64,000 nt of DNA, from contig NC_089494.1 of the NCBI RefSeq assembly GCF_036850765.1, positions 54,949,809 to 55,013,808 of the forward strand, in the 5' to 3' direction. Below the pieces are notes generated by a model. The model did not search any database, was not told where the DNA came from, and worked only from the letters and a program-made list of their open reading frames with translations. Shown here piece after piece: positions 1 through 10,595 of the stretch. Source of the DNA: Saccopteryx bilineata (Eukaryota; Chordata; Mammalia; Chiroptera; Emballonuridae). Numbering within the stretch: position 1 is the first letter of the stretch; each line of letters starts with the position of its first letter. The position numbers were made by a program, and so were the translations under genes.

Positions 1-58
1 GTTGTGTGTGTGTGTGTGTGTGTATAATATATACATGTATATATATATATATATATTA
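1..58. repeat. GT then AT dinucleotide microsatellite
   Basis: A GT run passes into an AT run with an ATAC interruption. It is simple-sequence DNA cut by the window edge, so its full length is unknown. Confidence 0.95.
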
Positions 59-186
59 GTATTAGTAAAATAGAGTTCAAAGTTCAAACTTCCAGCTAGA
101 ACGTTTCAGATAGTGATTTCTTTCACTCACCCCCTGCCATCAAAGCTGTATATCCAGTGCCTAGCACTCAGTTGGAGCTCTGCAAC

Positions 187-262
187 TATACTGCTCACAA
201 AAATTAGGGGATATTTTCTTATATTCATTTTGAAATATCCCCTAGTTTTTGTGAGCAGTATA
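187..262. mobile_element. 72-bp palindromic mini-mariner (MITE) with TA target duplication
   Basis: The 72-bp unit at 189-260 has near-perfect inverted arms (TACTGCTCACAAAAA on the left, its complement on the right), flanked by TA at 187-188 and 261-262. TA duplication and tiny palindromic size are typical of Tc1/mariner-derived MITEs. It has no coding capacity and must have been moved by a transposase supplied elsewhere. Its ends differ from those of the mariner at 13579-14829, so it belongs to another family. Confidence 0.85.
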
Positions 263-289
263 TTTCTTGCATAACAGCAAATACTTCTG

Positions 290-485
290 TAACAGTTATT
301 GTCTTTTATGTACATTGACTCATTTAATACTGTCAATAGCCCCAAAGAGGCAGGTATTGTTGTTATATATTAATGTTACAGATGAGAAAACTGAAGCACA
401 GAAAGATAAAGCAACTAGCCCAATGTCACATGACTAGTAAATGATGAACCTGGCAGGAAAGCCCATGCTCTTGCCTGCTTTGCTA
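290..485 (-). mobile_element. MIR SINE remnant
   Basis: The stretch GATGAGAAAACTGAAGCACAG followed by a CAATGTCACATGACTAGTAA-like block matches the antisense of the MIR core (cAGATGAGGAAACTGAGGC, then GTCACACAGCTAGTAAG). Divergence is high, as expected for this ancient mammal-wide family. Confidence 0.75.
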
Positions 486-916
486 TGCCAGTTCTAAATA
501 AATAAGTGGCATTCCAAGTGAGAGGATGAAAAGGAGAAGAAACTAATAGCATTTTTGGCCCTATAGTCAGAAGGGAATGAACTGGAACGTCTGGGACAGG
601 CTGGAGAAGTTTATCACCAGTGTAGAATGAGAGAGTGCTGAGGTTTTAGGCATCGCAAGGGGGTTGCTTTTGAATAATCTTTGGATGGTGAAATTGACCG
701 AGACTGTCCAATGAGAAAGAGATACATAAGAAAGCCCCTGTAAAAATCAGAAATGATTTCTGGTCTTTTGGGGGCAAGTTTTCTTCTGTCAATCTCTTTC
801 CTCCTTTATTCCATTCTCTTCCTGTGTCCCTTTTCTCTACTATCCCTTTTAGCCTGTTATAATGTTGACCTACATTTTAAATTATTGTATTTATTAAATC
901 AAATGTATACATCATC
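486..916. other. unassigned sequence
   Basis: No recognisable repeat, splice-bounded exon or long open frame. A T-rich, CT-rich run lies at 780-840. Nothing is supported here. Confidence 0.5.
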
Positions 917-1133
917 TCTCTCTGCATTTCTTTATTTTATTTTATTTTATTTTATTTTATTTTATACATTTTAGAGAGGAGAGAGAGACAGAGAGAGAAG
1001 GTGGGGAGGAGCTGGAAGCATCAACTCCCATATGTGTCTTGACCAGGCAAGCCCAGGGTTTCGAACTGGCGACCTCAGCATTTCCAGGTTGCCGCTTTAT
1101 CCACTGCACCACCACAGGTCTCTCTGCATTTCT
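917..1133 (-). mobile_element. SINE-C, antisense
   Basis: A (TTTTA)n tail precedes a GA-rich tract, the body (GGAAGCATCAACTCCCATATG) and a tRNA-like head ending CCACTGCACCACCACAGG. A 15-bp direct repeat TCTCTCTGCATTTCT flanks it at 917-931 and 1119-1133, so the insertion is complete. The perfect duplication implies modest age. Confidence 0.92.
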
Positions 1134-1513
1134 ATGAAAAGAAAACAACAGAAGTTATTTCAAACTTGTTCCTTATTAGCGTGGTATATGCAGGTCAATG
1201 ACTCTTTATAGAAGAAATGTCTTCAAAAGTGGACTAACCCTTAAAATGTAAGAAGTTATGAAAATAAATCTTGGTATTACATAATTTCAATATTACAAGA
1301 GATGGCCAAATATTTAACACAAATCATTTCATGTTGAAATTCAATATTTCCTTTTAAATTTTACAAATATCTCCAAATTTAGATTTATGAACTTTTTTAT
1401 TAATTAGATTCTTCATTTTATAATAAGAACAAGAATTTATTTTTACCTAATGTCGGCTAAGGAATAGTTTATAGAATGCTGAAATTTCTGGGTTCCTAAA
1501 AAGATCATTAAAA
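1134..1513. other. unassigned AT-rich sequence
   Basis: AT-rich with no recognised repeat or coding pattern. Confidence 0.5.
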
Positions 1514-1923
1514 CACTGATAAAGCCCTGGCCAGTTGGCTCAGTGGTAGAGCATCAGCCTGGCGTGCGGAAGTCCCAGGTTCGATTCCCGGCCAGGGCAC
1601 ACAGGAGAAGCGCCCATCTGCTTCTCCACCCCTACCCCTCTCTTTCCTCTCTGTCTCTCTCTTCCCCTCCCGCAGCCAAGGCTCCATTGGAGCAAAAGAT
1701 GGCCCAGGTGCTGGGGATGGCTCCATGGCCTCTGCCTCAGGCGCTAGAGTGGCTCTGGTCGCAACAGAGTGACACTCCGGATGGGCAGAGCATCGCCCCC
1801 TGGTATGCGTGCCAGGTGGATCCAGGTCAGGCGCATGCGGGAGTCTGTCTGACTGCCTCCCCGTTTCCAGCTTCAGAAAAATACAAAATACAAAAAACAA
1901 AAAACAAAAAAACCCACTGATAA
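1514..1923 (+). mobile_element. SINE-A, full length
   Basis: The tRNA-derived head at 1523 carries an A box (GGCTCAGTGGTAGAGC) and a B box (GGTTCGATTCC). It is followed by a CT-rich linker, the CAGCCAAGGCTCCATTGGAG body and an A-rich tail of CAAAAAA units. TSD CACTGATAA lies at 1514-1522 and 1915-1923. This copy has a single copy of the internal GGGCAGAGCATCGCCCCCTG module. Long open frames on both strands are by-products of its GC-rich body. Confidence 0.95.
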
Positions 1924-3476
1924 GTTATAATTATGTATTGAACAATGTGAGTCTATAAAAATAATAGTGAGTCCCTTACAGGAGATGCGTAGAGTAAATT
2001 CTCAGCATCATCAGGCAATTTGTGCCTAGTCTGGTATAGTGTATGGATTAATGAGTTAATCTGAATATACTTAGTCTAATTAGTAAAACAATGCAAATAC
2101 ATATAGATATATGTGTGTGCACACAATCTTTTTGTTACAAAAACAAGTGCTTGTTAAAGACTGAAAATAAAGATCAACATTGCAGTATTTACAACCAAAT
2201 AAGTTGATAAACCACATGATTTTGGTGCTATAAATATGGAATAAGTATGACCAATAACAGGGACCAACATCAGGAGCATATATATGTGTGGGCTCTATAT
2301 TGCCTACACTAGTCGCTACAATGTGTTTTAGTATGGTATGTGTGATGGACTACCCAAACAAAAAAGATCCCATTTTAAAGAGATTGATTTGGGGTGAGGG
2401 AAGGTGATGTGATATTCATCTCTGTATAGCTTCTTAAAACTGATTTACTGCAGTGGTTTGTGGAAGTAACAGATGTTTATCTGAATGAATATTCATTGGC
2501 TAACATTAAGTCCCAGTAGATGACACTTTCCTCTTAAGAGGTCATATTTTCCTCTTAAGCAGTGTTTGCTATTTCGGTTGCCAATTGTCTGTTTAGAAGA
2601 TATAACACTAAGGAGCTAGGTAAAGTGGAGTATTGATGTATAATGATGTGGAGTCTGAACCAGAGGTAATATGCTAATTAGAAACAGCAATAATGCCAGA
2701 TATAAACATCATAGTAACTTACCTTATCCTTCTTGACAGCATCATGATAGCTTCTCATCAACCAATCATGAATTTTCTTTTAAATTACCTTATTACTATA
2801 CTGCTTAAGTTGTAAAAACATTTATTTAAGAAAGTACATTACCAAGAAGTGAACTGACTTTAAATCACCCTAGAAACCAAATAAAGAACTTTATTCTTTA
2901 TTATGGAGTTTAAATATATATATATAATATATATATATATATATTATATATATATTATATATATATAAAGTTTTGTATGAATAGAAATTATTATTTGGAG
3001 CCTTGCTGCATCTCTTCCACTTGCTCTATAAAATCTTGCTTTCTTCTGTGTGTGTGCTTTTAGAGAAAACAGCAATATCACTAGTACAGATAACCTGTTA
3101 CAACTGTTTGTTTCATGAATTCTTGCATTGGGGCCAGTTTATCATACCTAAAGTTACTTTGGCTCTGCAAAAGATTATTTTGGCAGATGTTTTATTAGTG
3201 TGTCAAATTGTCTTTTAATAGACTTGGCCAGGATTACTGCCCAAGATGGTAAGTTATAAATTTTAAACCTTATTACTATACACTCCAGCTCCCCTCCCCC
3301 AAGACAGCAGTGCTATTTAACGTTCTGCTGCTCTGATCCAAACACAAATTTGCTACAGAATTCCAGAAACAAGGAAGATAATTCTAGGAGCAGAGTTACA
3401 ATGAGATAATGATCTGGCTATATTTCTTGATTTATGAAATGCCTAGAGATTTTAGTAACATCACTAAGTCTCCATT
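1924..3476. other. unassigned sequence with a TA microsatellite
   Basis: No gene or named repeat was recognised. An imperfect (TA)n run with TATATAATA interruptions occupies about 2914-2968. The remainder is AT-rich single-copy-like sequence. Confidence 0.55.
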
Positions 3477-3822
3477 ATCTATGGCAGGGGTCCCCAAACA
3501 TTTTACACAGGGGGCCAGTTCACTGTCCCTCAGACTATTGGAGGCCGGACTATAAAAAAAATTATGAACAAATCCCTATGCACACTGCACATATCTTATT
3601 TTAAAGTAAAAAAACAAAATGGGAACAAATACAATATTTAAAATAAAGAACAAGTAAATTTAAATCAACAAATTGACCAGTATTTCAATAGGAACTATGC
3701 TCCTCTCACTGACCACCAATGAAAGAGGTGCCCCTTCCGGAAGTGCGGTGGGGGCTGGATAAATGGCCTCAGGGGGCTGCATGCGGCCCGTGGGCCGTAG
3801 TTTGGGGACCCCTGATCTATGG
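3477..3822. mobile_element. non-autonomous hAT transposon, 330 bp
   Basis: Terminal inverted repeats CAGGGGTCCCCAAAC and GTTTGGGGACCCCTG bound 3485-3814. A perfect 8-bp duplication ATCTATGG lies at 3477-3484 and 3815-3822, which is diagnostic of hAT superfamily transposition. There is no coding capacity. It is the same family as 13086-13404 and the inner part of 49029-49812, and it lacks about 210 bp present in the latter. Confidence 0.96.
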
Positions 3823-4200
3823 TAATAGGAACAGGTATATACATTGAAATCTATAGCTAATTCAAAAGTATCACTGTTACGCTATTTAAAATTAGCCTTT
3901 TTTTTCTCAAACTCACAGATATGTTTTCTATTTTCTAACCCTATATTAGTGCTTCTAAACTTGAGCTGCAAATCTGAATCATCTGATAATTTGGAAACTG
4001 TTAAAAATCCAGATACACAGGTCATACTCCCAATTAACTATATCATAAGCTGTGGAGGTAAGACTCAGACATTAGTGGTTTTTAAAATCTCCCCCTGGTG
4101 AGTCCAATAAATAGTCAAGGTCGAGAGCTAGTTAGTGGTAAGGATGCCGAGTATCAGTGATGAGGAGAAGTAAGAAATGTTTGCTAAATTAAAAAGTTGA
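3823..4200. other. unassigned sequence
   Basis: No repeat or coding signal recognised. Short open frames here are not supported by any similarity I know. Confidence 0.45.
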
Positions 4201-4313
4201 CCTGACCTATGGTGACCTATGGTGTCAACCTGGAATGCTGAGGACACCCGTTCGAAACCCTGGGCTTGCCTGGTCAAGACACATATGGGAGCTGATGCTT
4301 CCTGCTCCTCTTT

Positions 4314-4364
<51 letters not shown>

Positions 4365-4405
4365 AAATGAATAAATAAAATCTTGAAAAAAATTTTTTAA
4401 AAAGA
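4201..4405 (+). mobile_element. SINE-C
   Basis: The head CCTGACCTATGGTG is followed by a degraded, partly repeated segment (GACCTATGGTG twice). Then come GTTCGAAACCC, GGGCTTGCCTGGTCAAG, the body with CATATGGGAGCTGATGC, a (CT)n tract of about 40 bp and an A/T-rich tail. A duplicated 11-bp piece in the head replaces the normal A-box segment, so Pol III promoter function is doubtful in this copy. Confidence 0.88.
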
Positions 4406-5029
4406 ATAAAAGCCAGAGATTGTTCAAATTGTTATAGACCAAGAATATGTAGAAAAATATATTTCAGCTATTTTTTCCCTGATTATTTAAAAATCATAAC
4501 TTCATTTCCTTCTATTCATTTCCTTCTATTATTTGAGAGTAAATTTCCAGCTTATAGAAGTGTTTACCTACTTATTAAGGTTGAAATACACCAGTGATAT
4601 AAATTGCCTGTATGTTCCATTATATAATAATTTTTTAATTTGTGAAGTGTTTTTTTTTTCTAGAGATGTCGTTTTGAATAGCTACTTAGCAAAAATAATT
4701 CTTCTAAGACTATGTATTATACATATTATTGCACAGTCATAATGCAGAATGAATAATTTTAAAATAGTATCTGGAGGAAGTGGGAATGTCCTTGAGAAAT
4801 GGATTTTAGCTATTCTCAGTTTGGGAAAAATGATAAATCTAATTTTGTGCTGTTATTCCCCAAAGTTTGTTCATTTTCATAAAGTATGTTTTCTTGAGGT
4901 ATCTCATAAGCATTATCTAGTAAGAAAGATGAATTATAATAGCTGCAGAAAAATTCCCCCTAACTTTAATGTAATTTCAGTACGTTAGAAGCAGTGATTT
5001 ATTTGCTTAGATATAATTAATATAATTAA
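4406..5029. other. unassigned AT-rich sequence
   Basis: No gene or repeat recognised. Confidence 0.45.
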
Positions 5030-5278
5030 TATAGAAGGCATTATGGTATACAGTGATTAGATAAAACAGACCAGGGTTTAAAACCTAGCTATGCCCCTCC
5101 TAGCCATGTTTCCTAGAACATACTTACCTCGCCCAGACTCAATTTTTTCATCTTTGAAAGGAGCATATTTATATGTTCTGTGCAGAGTTGTTAGTTGTAG
5201 GAAATTAAATGTGGAGATGTTGGCAGAGCCTTTAGCAGAGTGCGTGGCACATAGTAACCCCTGAACAAATGGTAGTTT
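5030..5278 (+). mobile_element. MIR SINE remnant, nearly full length
   Basis: The order of blocks matches MIR sense strand: a GGTATACAGTGATTAGA-like head, ACCAGGGTTTAAAACC, the CTCAATTTTTTCATCTTTGAAA core, TGTTAGTTGTAGGAAATTAAAT, and GTGGCACATAGTAACC near the 3' end. It is highly diverged and ancient. Confidence 0.8.
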
Positions 5279-6150
5279 CTTTTCAATGATTGAAGCTGGG
5301 TTGTTTTGAAAGCTTATTCCCTCTCCCTGCCCTGGGTAATATATGTTGTTTTTTTATAATTGCTCACTGCGAACTTGACATTCAGGAGGGGTACTGGAAA
5401 CCTTTGTATATTCTTAAAATTCAGGAAAAGGGTGGCGAGGAGAGCGTTAGTTGCTGCACTCGTGCAGCAGCAGCTCATGGCCAGGTGAGCTCAGTGCGTA
5501 ACCCACCATGCTCATTCACTAGCTGAGGTGCCCATGTTGTGAGCAGATGGGAAATGTGCATTGTGAGCCTCTGCAAAGCTGAAAGCACCTCCTGTCACAG
5601 ACCGTTCCAGTTATTACTGAGGAGTGAGAATCAAGAATGGTAAATCTTCATATTCTTTGGGTCTCCCATTCTATATATATTGCATTTCATTGATTCTAAC
5701 ATGCACATTTTAACATCTCTGAAATCAAAATGTATCATCCAATCGATAATACCTTAAATCACTCTCACTAAAGCAGTATTTCTGAAGTAGTTGGCATTGC
5801 CTGTGATCCCATGAATTTGGCCAAGTAAGTTTAAGAAAGTTATTTAAATAACTGTGAAATACAATATCTAAGAGATGAAAAAGTGTCATAGTTTAATTGG
5901 CAGTGATTTTTCTTCATTAATGGCACATAAAATCATCATGCATTTTAGAATCTAAACTTTGATTTGGTGTAATAGTTGGCATAATAGTTTGCAATGGTTT
6001 TTGCAAAGCAACCTGACACTATGCTTCAAAAACTTTTACAATGTGTATCTATCTAGCAATTTTAGTGCTCCTAATTCTTCCTAAGGAAACAATAAAAATT
6101 AAACCACCTTAACTCTTCTGTCTCAGTTGCTATTTAGTCTAAGTTTATTA
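5279..6150. other. unassigned sequence
   Basis: A moderately GC-rich patch at 5430-5620 contains a CTGCACTCGTGCAGCAGCAGC inverted motif. I could not tie it to a gene or repeat. A comparative alignment would show whether it is constrained. Confidence 0.4.
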
Positions 6151-6688
6151 ATGTGGTAGGCAGAATAATGCCCCTTCACACCAAAAAAATAGATGTCAAT
6201 GTCCCAATCCCTGGAACCTATGCATTTATAAGATTTCATGGCAAAGAGAAATTAAGGTTACAGCTGAATTAAGGCAATTTATAAGATGATCTTAAAATGA
6301 TTATCCTGGTTACCCAGGTGTGTGACAGGGATCATTAAAAGTGAAAGATTCAAGAAAAGAGTCAGAAAAAGGAGACAAAATGAAGCCAGAGATTGCAGTA
6401 ACATGATGTGGTGTGAGAAGCACTCCATCTGCTGTTGGTGACCTTGAAGATGGAGGAAAGAGCTACAAACCAAGGAATGCAGGAGGCCTCAAGGAGCAAG
6501 GCAGAAGAAAAGGCAGGGGCTGTCTTCTCCCCTAGGCTCTCCAGAAGGGGACAAAGCTCTCCTCACACCCGATGAGAGTGAGACTTAGATCAGATTTCTA
6601 CCTAAAGAACAACAAGATAATACATATTATTGCTGTAAGCCACTAAGTTTGTGGAAGTTTGCTATATCAGCAATAAGTAACTAATATA
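6151..6688 (-). mobile_element. MaLR (MLT1-like) LTR, antisense
   Basis: It starts TGTGGTAGGCAGAATAATG and ends near AAGCCACTAAGTTTGTGG then AGTAACTAATATA, the reverse complement of the MLT1-type LTR termini. Internal blocks such as GATTATCCTGGTTACCCAGG and GAAGATGGAGGAAAG also match. No internal MaLR region is visible, so it is probably a solo LTR. Confidence 0.75.
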
Positions 6689-6859
6689 GTTGATAAGGTA
6701 GAAAATATTTTATGATTAATTGTGTGCATTAGGTAAATCGTCATTAGACTTGTGATTTTAATAGACCAGTAAAGGTTTCAAAAATGTTAGGGCCAATGCC
6801 GGATTTAATTTCACTGCTTTATTTTAAAATTACTGCTTAAAATTATAACATAACATTAG

Positions 6860-7152
6860 TGTTGTAGCAATATAATGTTATAGTAATTAAATATATAAAA
6901 ATATAAAAAACAAAAATAGGAAGATATATAAAGTAATTAAAATATAATATTAAAATAATTAAGGAAATTAAATAAAGTTATGCCATCTGGATAGGAATTA
7001 ATATAGTGGGTGCAGATGTGATAAACAGACTCTGACTTTCAAGCAGGGCCCATTTAGTGTGTGTGAAGTTATATATAGATAAGAAGTGGCGAGGTGTCAT
7101 AACTTTGTAAGTTAGCGTAAATAAGAACATCTTAAAAAGTGGATTACCTTAC
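6860..7152 (+). mobile_element. partial 5' LTR of an endogenous retrovirus
   Basis: From TGTTGTAGCAATATAATG onward this aligns by eye with the start of the 3' LTR at 8348. The match includes AATTAAATAAAGTTA, GGATAGGAATTAATATAGTGG and GAACATCTTAAAAAGTGG. Similarity stops abruptly at about 7142-7152, in what should be the middle of the LTR. Only the 5' (U3-side) part is left. The base run ATTAG just before it (6855-6859) may pair with ATCAG after the 3' LTR as a degraded 5-bp target duplication. Confidence 0.85.
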
Positions 7153-7440
7153 ATCAAATGACTGAGAATATGTAATTTAGTAAAATTGTTAATCTGGATC
7201 CTAGTTGTCCTTATGATTGTACCTTATACGATTATAATTCTACATATAACCTGGTGTGCCAATAGAAATTGCCTGAGCAATGGACACAGATATTCTGCTG
7301 CTCTCAAATTAATAATATTACTCTCTGCATTTTAGACCACGGAACATTCAGGAGAAAATAGTAGAAAAGCAAAATAGTAGAACACCTGTATAGAGTTCCT
7401 AGGAGACAACCTAGAAACTGGCCAAACCAGAATAAAAGTA
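7153..7440 (+). other. retroviral internal leader to env, non-coding
   Basis: This stretch lies between the truncated 5' LTR and the first env start codon. It includes a pyrimidine-rich run ending in TTTTAG at about 7335, which resembles a splice acceptor ahead of env. No gag, protease or pol similarity is visible, so the provirus has lost everything between U3 and the env region. Confidence 0.5.
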
Positions 7441-7446
7441 TCCAGT

Positions 7447-8296
7447 ATGATTATGAAGTGGTTCATCCTGGTTGTCAATGTAATATTAGGGTATAATGCT
7501 AATAATACTAACAATAATAACAATGCTATTACTGCTACTGATATTGTGACTACCTTTAAATTTCCTAATGTACTAACCACACAGCAGCTAGTCATAGACT
7601 TTTTTGATCTACCTATGGTGGAAACCACCCCAAGGAAAGCATTTTATATTTTAGGAAACTTCGCCTTTGTACACCTGCAACACCAAGCTGACCTACTGGG
7701 GCTACACTGCGAACTCAGGGAATTGGACAACGGATAACATCGCAGACGACTCAGTGGACACCTCCAAACTAATCACCGACACCATGAACATGACAATCAA
7801 CTGAAACATCATATACTCATCATATGTAATTCATGGCACATTGAAATATTTACCAACAACCATGTTCAGCGAACTGCAAGAAGAACATATGAACAGGAAA
7901 AAAGATTATGGAGAAACCTTCAAAAAACTTGAAGTATTCCATAATGAGACTAAAAAACTTATCTCAAAAGCTGGACAAGAACAGAACATTATAAAGGAAC
8001 TGAGACTGATACCTAACAGTGTGAGCATCATCTTGGACCATGAAGCAAAAAGACTGGGTAAACGATGTCATTTTATAGAGACTTTAGGATTTATATTTTC
8101 AACACTGAGTTGTAAACCAACATGGAATTTATTAAATCCAGTATATTATATTGAACAAGGTATTCATACCTTTACATCAAAATGGACTGGAATTGAGGAA
8201 ATAATAATACTTATATGCTTGTTTGTTTTGATTGTATTAGGATTAAAGGTGTGTAATCCCATTTGCAATATATGTTTAAAAAGGAATAAAAAATAG
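7447..8296 (+). pseudogene. env: degraded retroviral envelope gene
   Basis: Two open segments (7447-7737, 96 aa; 7841-8296, 151 aa) occupy the position of env, directly upstream of a 3' LTR. The first opens with a hydrophobic signal-peptide-like stretch. The second holds a charged, coiled-coil-like stretch, then cysteines, then a strong membrane segment at about residues 118-139, ending in a short basic tail (stop at 8294-8296). Between the two the frame changes near 7650-7680 and an in-frame stop follows near 7801-7803; asparagine-linked glycosylation-type sites are visible in that interval. The surface part is much shorter than a normal envelope. No CX6CC-type gammaretroviral signature was seen, so the retroviral class is open. 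The breaks argue against a functional or domesticated protein. The env identity rests on position and architecture, not on a database match. Confidence 0.6.
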
Positions 8297-8347
8297 TTTT
8301 GTAATGATCCCTGCAAGCATATAACTTGCTGGTATCATGGGGTGGAA

Positions 8348-9120
8348 TGTTGTAGTAATATAATGTTATAGTAATTAAATATATAGAAATATAAAAAACA
8401 AAAATATGGAAGATATAAAAAAGTAATTAAAATATAATATTAAAAATAATTAAGGAAATTAAATAAAGTTAAGCTGTCTGGATAGGAATTAATATAGTGG
8501 GTGCAGATATGATAAACAGACTCCGACTTTCAAGCAGGACCCAGTTAGTGTGTGCGTGAAGTTATACATAGTTAAGAAGTGGCTTGGTGTCAAAACTTTG
8601 TAAGTTAATGTAAATAAGAACATCTTAAAAAGTGGTTTGATGTAACATTTTAGTTCCCTGCAAGGAACTCCCAAAAAGGTGGTTTGAGGTGATAATCCTG
8701 TAGATTGACACCTGTTAGAAGGCATCGGCCAGAAAAGGTATTAAAGCTGAGGGGCCCCCTGCTGTGGTACTCGCCCAGACTCCAATATGAACATGAACTG
8801 TCTCCACGCTTCTCTGAGATCTGACCAAAGATAGCTGAGAGGAGCACACCAACAGCGTCCCCTTAAGCTATACTCAAGCACGTCAAAAGGTTTTGTGAAT
8901 AATAAATTGCCTGTGTGATTCTTGCAACTAACTTGTGTGTCGGTCGTGTCTTTCCTCCGGTGGCAGTTAGAGTCAGCACTGATTAGTAGCATCCTCATAG
9001 CCGCCTCAAGAGTAGTCTCGAAGAGGCTGCCAGCCTGCTGATAAGCAGAAGTGTCCCACTGCACGGGAAAGTGGAATTAGGGACGCCTGATTGACGTAGA
9101 ACTTGGGTTCTACTGGGACA
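8348..9120 (+). mobile_element. complete 3' LTR of the endogenous retrovirus, 773 bp
   Basis: It begins TGTTGTAG and ends CTACTGGGACA, giving canonical TG...CA termini. A poly(A) signal-like AATAAA occurs at about 8901-8906, followed by GCCTGTGTGATT. A purine-rich ATGGGGTGGAA immediately precedes it, a plausible though weak polypurine tract. The solo LTR at 54221-54990 matches end to end. Sequence following it, ATCAG (9121-9125), resembles ATTAG before the 5' LTR. The U3, R and U5 borders cannot be fixed from one copy. Confidence 0.9.
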
Positions 9121-9125
9121 ATCAG

Positions 9126-9495
9126 CATAACAGTTTTATAAAGGGATAATAACATAAAAGAGCAAATATTTAAATATTTTTAATTTAGGAAAATCTCATT
9201 ATATTGTCTTTATTTGCCTCACTCATCTAAGGAGCAATAAAAGTATCCCAGAACTATTTTATGACCAAGTATTGGGAACCTCTGTATTAGCTGCATTTTG
9301 GTGATTTCAGTGTGTGGATTTTAGAATTCCCTAAAAATAAGGGCACTGGGATAAAACCAACAACAACAAACATCCTTAGATCATAAAATCTGACTTCAGA
9401 ATTGTCAGGGTTTAAAGTAAGACATCTTATGATTACATTTGCTGTGATTTCTTTTTGATTCTTTCTCCACCTTTTCTTGCTATATTGGTACTATA
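9126..9495. other. unassigned AT-rich sequence
   Basis: No recognised feature. Confidence 0.45.
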
Positions 9496-10011
9496 ATATA
9501 TTAGTTTCCTGTGGCTGCTATAACAACTTCCCACAAACTTGGCATCTTAAAGCCACAAACATTTATTTGTTTACAGTTCTGAAGGTCAGAAGTCAGAAAC
9601 CTGTTTCAGTGGCTGAATACAAAGTGTTGACAGGGCCATGTTCCCTCCAGAGACTTTCGGACAGGGGAACGTCTGTCTCCTTGCCTTCTCCAGCATCTAG
9701 AGCGACGTTCTTTGGCTCATGGCCCTTTTCTCCTTCTTCAAAGCCAACAGTATTGTACCTTCAAATCTCTCTCTCTCAGCTGAGGTGGTCACCTGGCCTT
9801 TTTTGTGTGTCAAATTTCCCTTTACCCACATCTCATAAGGATGTTTGTGATTACATTTTAGCGTCCACTCAGAGATCTAGGATAATTTTCCCCTTGCAAG
9901 ATCTTTCATTTAATCACATCTCTAAAGTCTCTTTTGCCGTATTAGTAACATTCACAGGTCCTAAGGATTAGAAATAGGATATGTTTGGGGCCATTATTCA
10001 GCATACCACAT
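9496..10011 (+). mobile_element. MaLR (MLT1-like) LTR
   Basis: It starts TATTAGTTTCCTGTGGCTGC, continues with CACAAACTTGG...CTTAAAGCCACAAACATTTAT, GTTCTGAAGGTCAGAAGTC and ends GGGGCCATTATTCAGCATACCACA. This is the sense orientation of the same LTR type found antisense at 6151-6688. Open frames across it are coincidental. Confidence 0.78.
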
Positions 10012-10038
10012 ACGCTTGTTTACACACATATTGCCTAG

Positions 10039-10595
10039 CCATTATGTTCTTTTTTTATTTTTTTTTATTTTTTTACAGAAACAGAGGGAGAGTCAGAGAG
10101 AGGGATAGATAGGGACAGACAGACAGGAACGCAGAGAGATGAGAAGCATCAATCATTCGTTTTTTGTTGCGACACCTTAGTTGTTCATTGATTGCTTTCT
10201 CATATGTGCCTTGACCGTGGGCCTTCAGCAGACCAAGTGACCCCTTGCTCAAGCCAGTGACTTTGGATCCAAGCTGGTGAGCTTTGCTCAAGCCAGATGA
10301 GCCCGTGCTCAAGCTGGCGACCTCGGGGTCTCGAACCTGTGTCCTCGGCATCCCAGTCCAATGCTCTATCCACTGCGCCACCGCCTGATTAGGCATTTTT
10401 AACATTTTAAAAAAGATTTTATTTATTAATTTTAGAGAGGAAAAAGGAAGAGAACAGCAGGGGAGGAGCTGGAAGTATCAACTCTCATATGTGCCTTGAC
10501 CAGGCAAGCCCAGGGCCTCGAACCAGCAAGCTCAGTGTTCTAGGTCAACGCTTTATCCACTGTGCCACCACAGGCCAGGCCCTACCCATTATGTT
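10039..10595 (-). mobile_element. SINE-B and SINE-C in tandem within one target duplication
   Basis: Read on the minus strand this is a SINE-C (10582 down to about 10413), its A-rich tail, then a SINE-B (about 10394 down to 10049) with its own tail. A single 10-bp direct repeat CCATTATGTT lies at 10039-10048 and 10586-10595, outside both. No duplication is visible at the internal junction. The pair either moved as a dimer, or SINE-B landed in the A-rich tail of SINE-C. Confidence 0.9.

Noticed and set aside
7447..8296. Possible domesticated (syncytin-like) envelope
   Set aside because: A frame break and an in-frame stop separate the halves and the surface part is far too short.
9477..9971. 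164-aa open frame
   Set aside because: It lies within an MLT1-like LTR and shares no coding similarity; stop-poor by chance.
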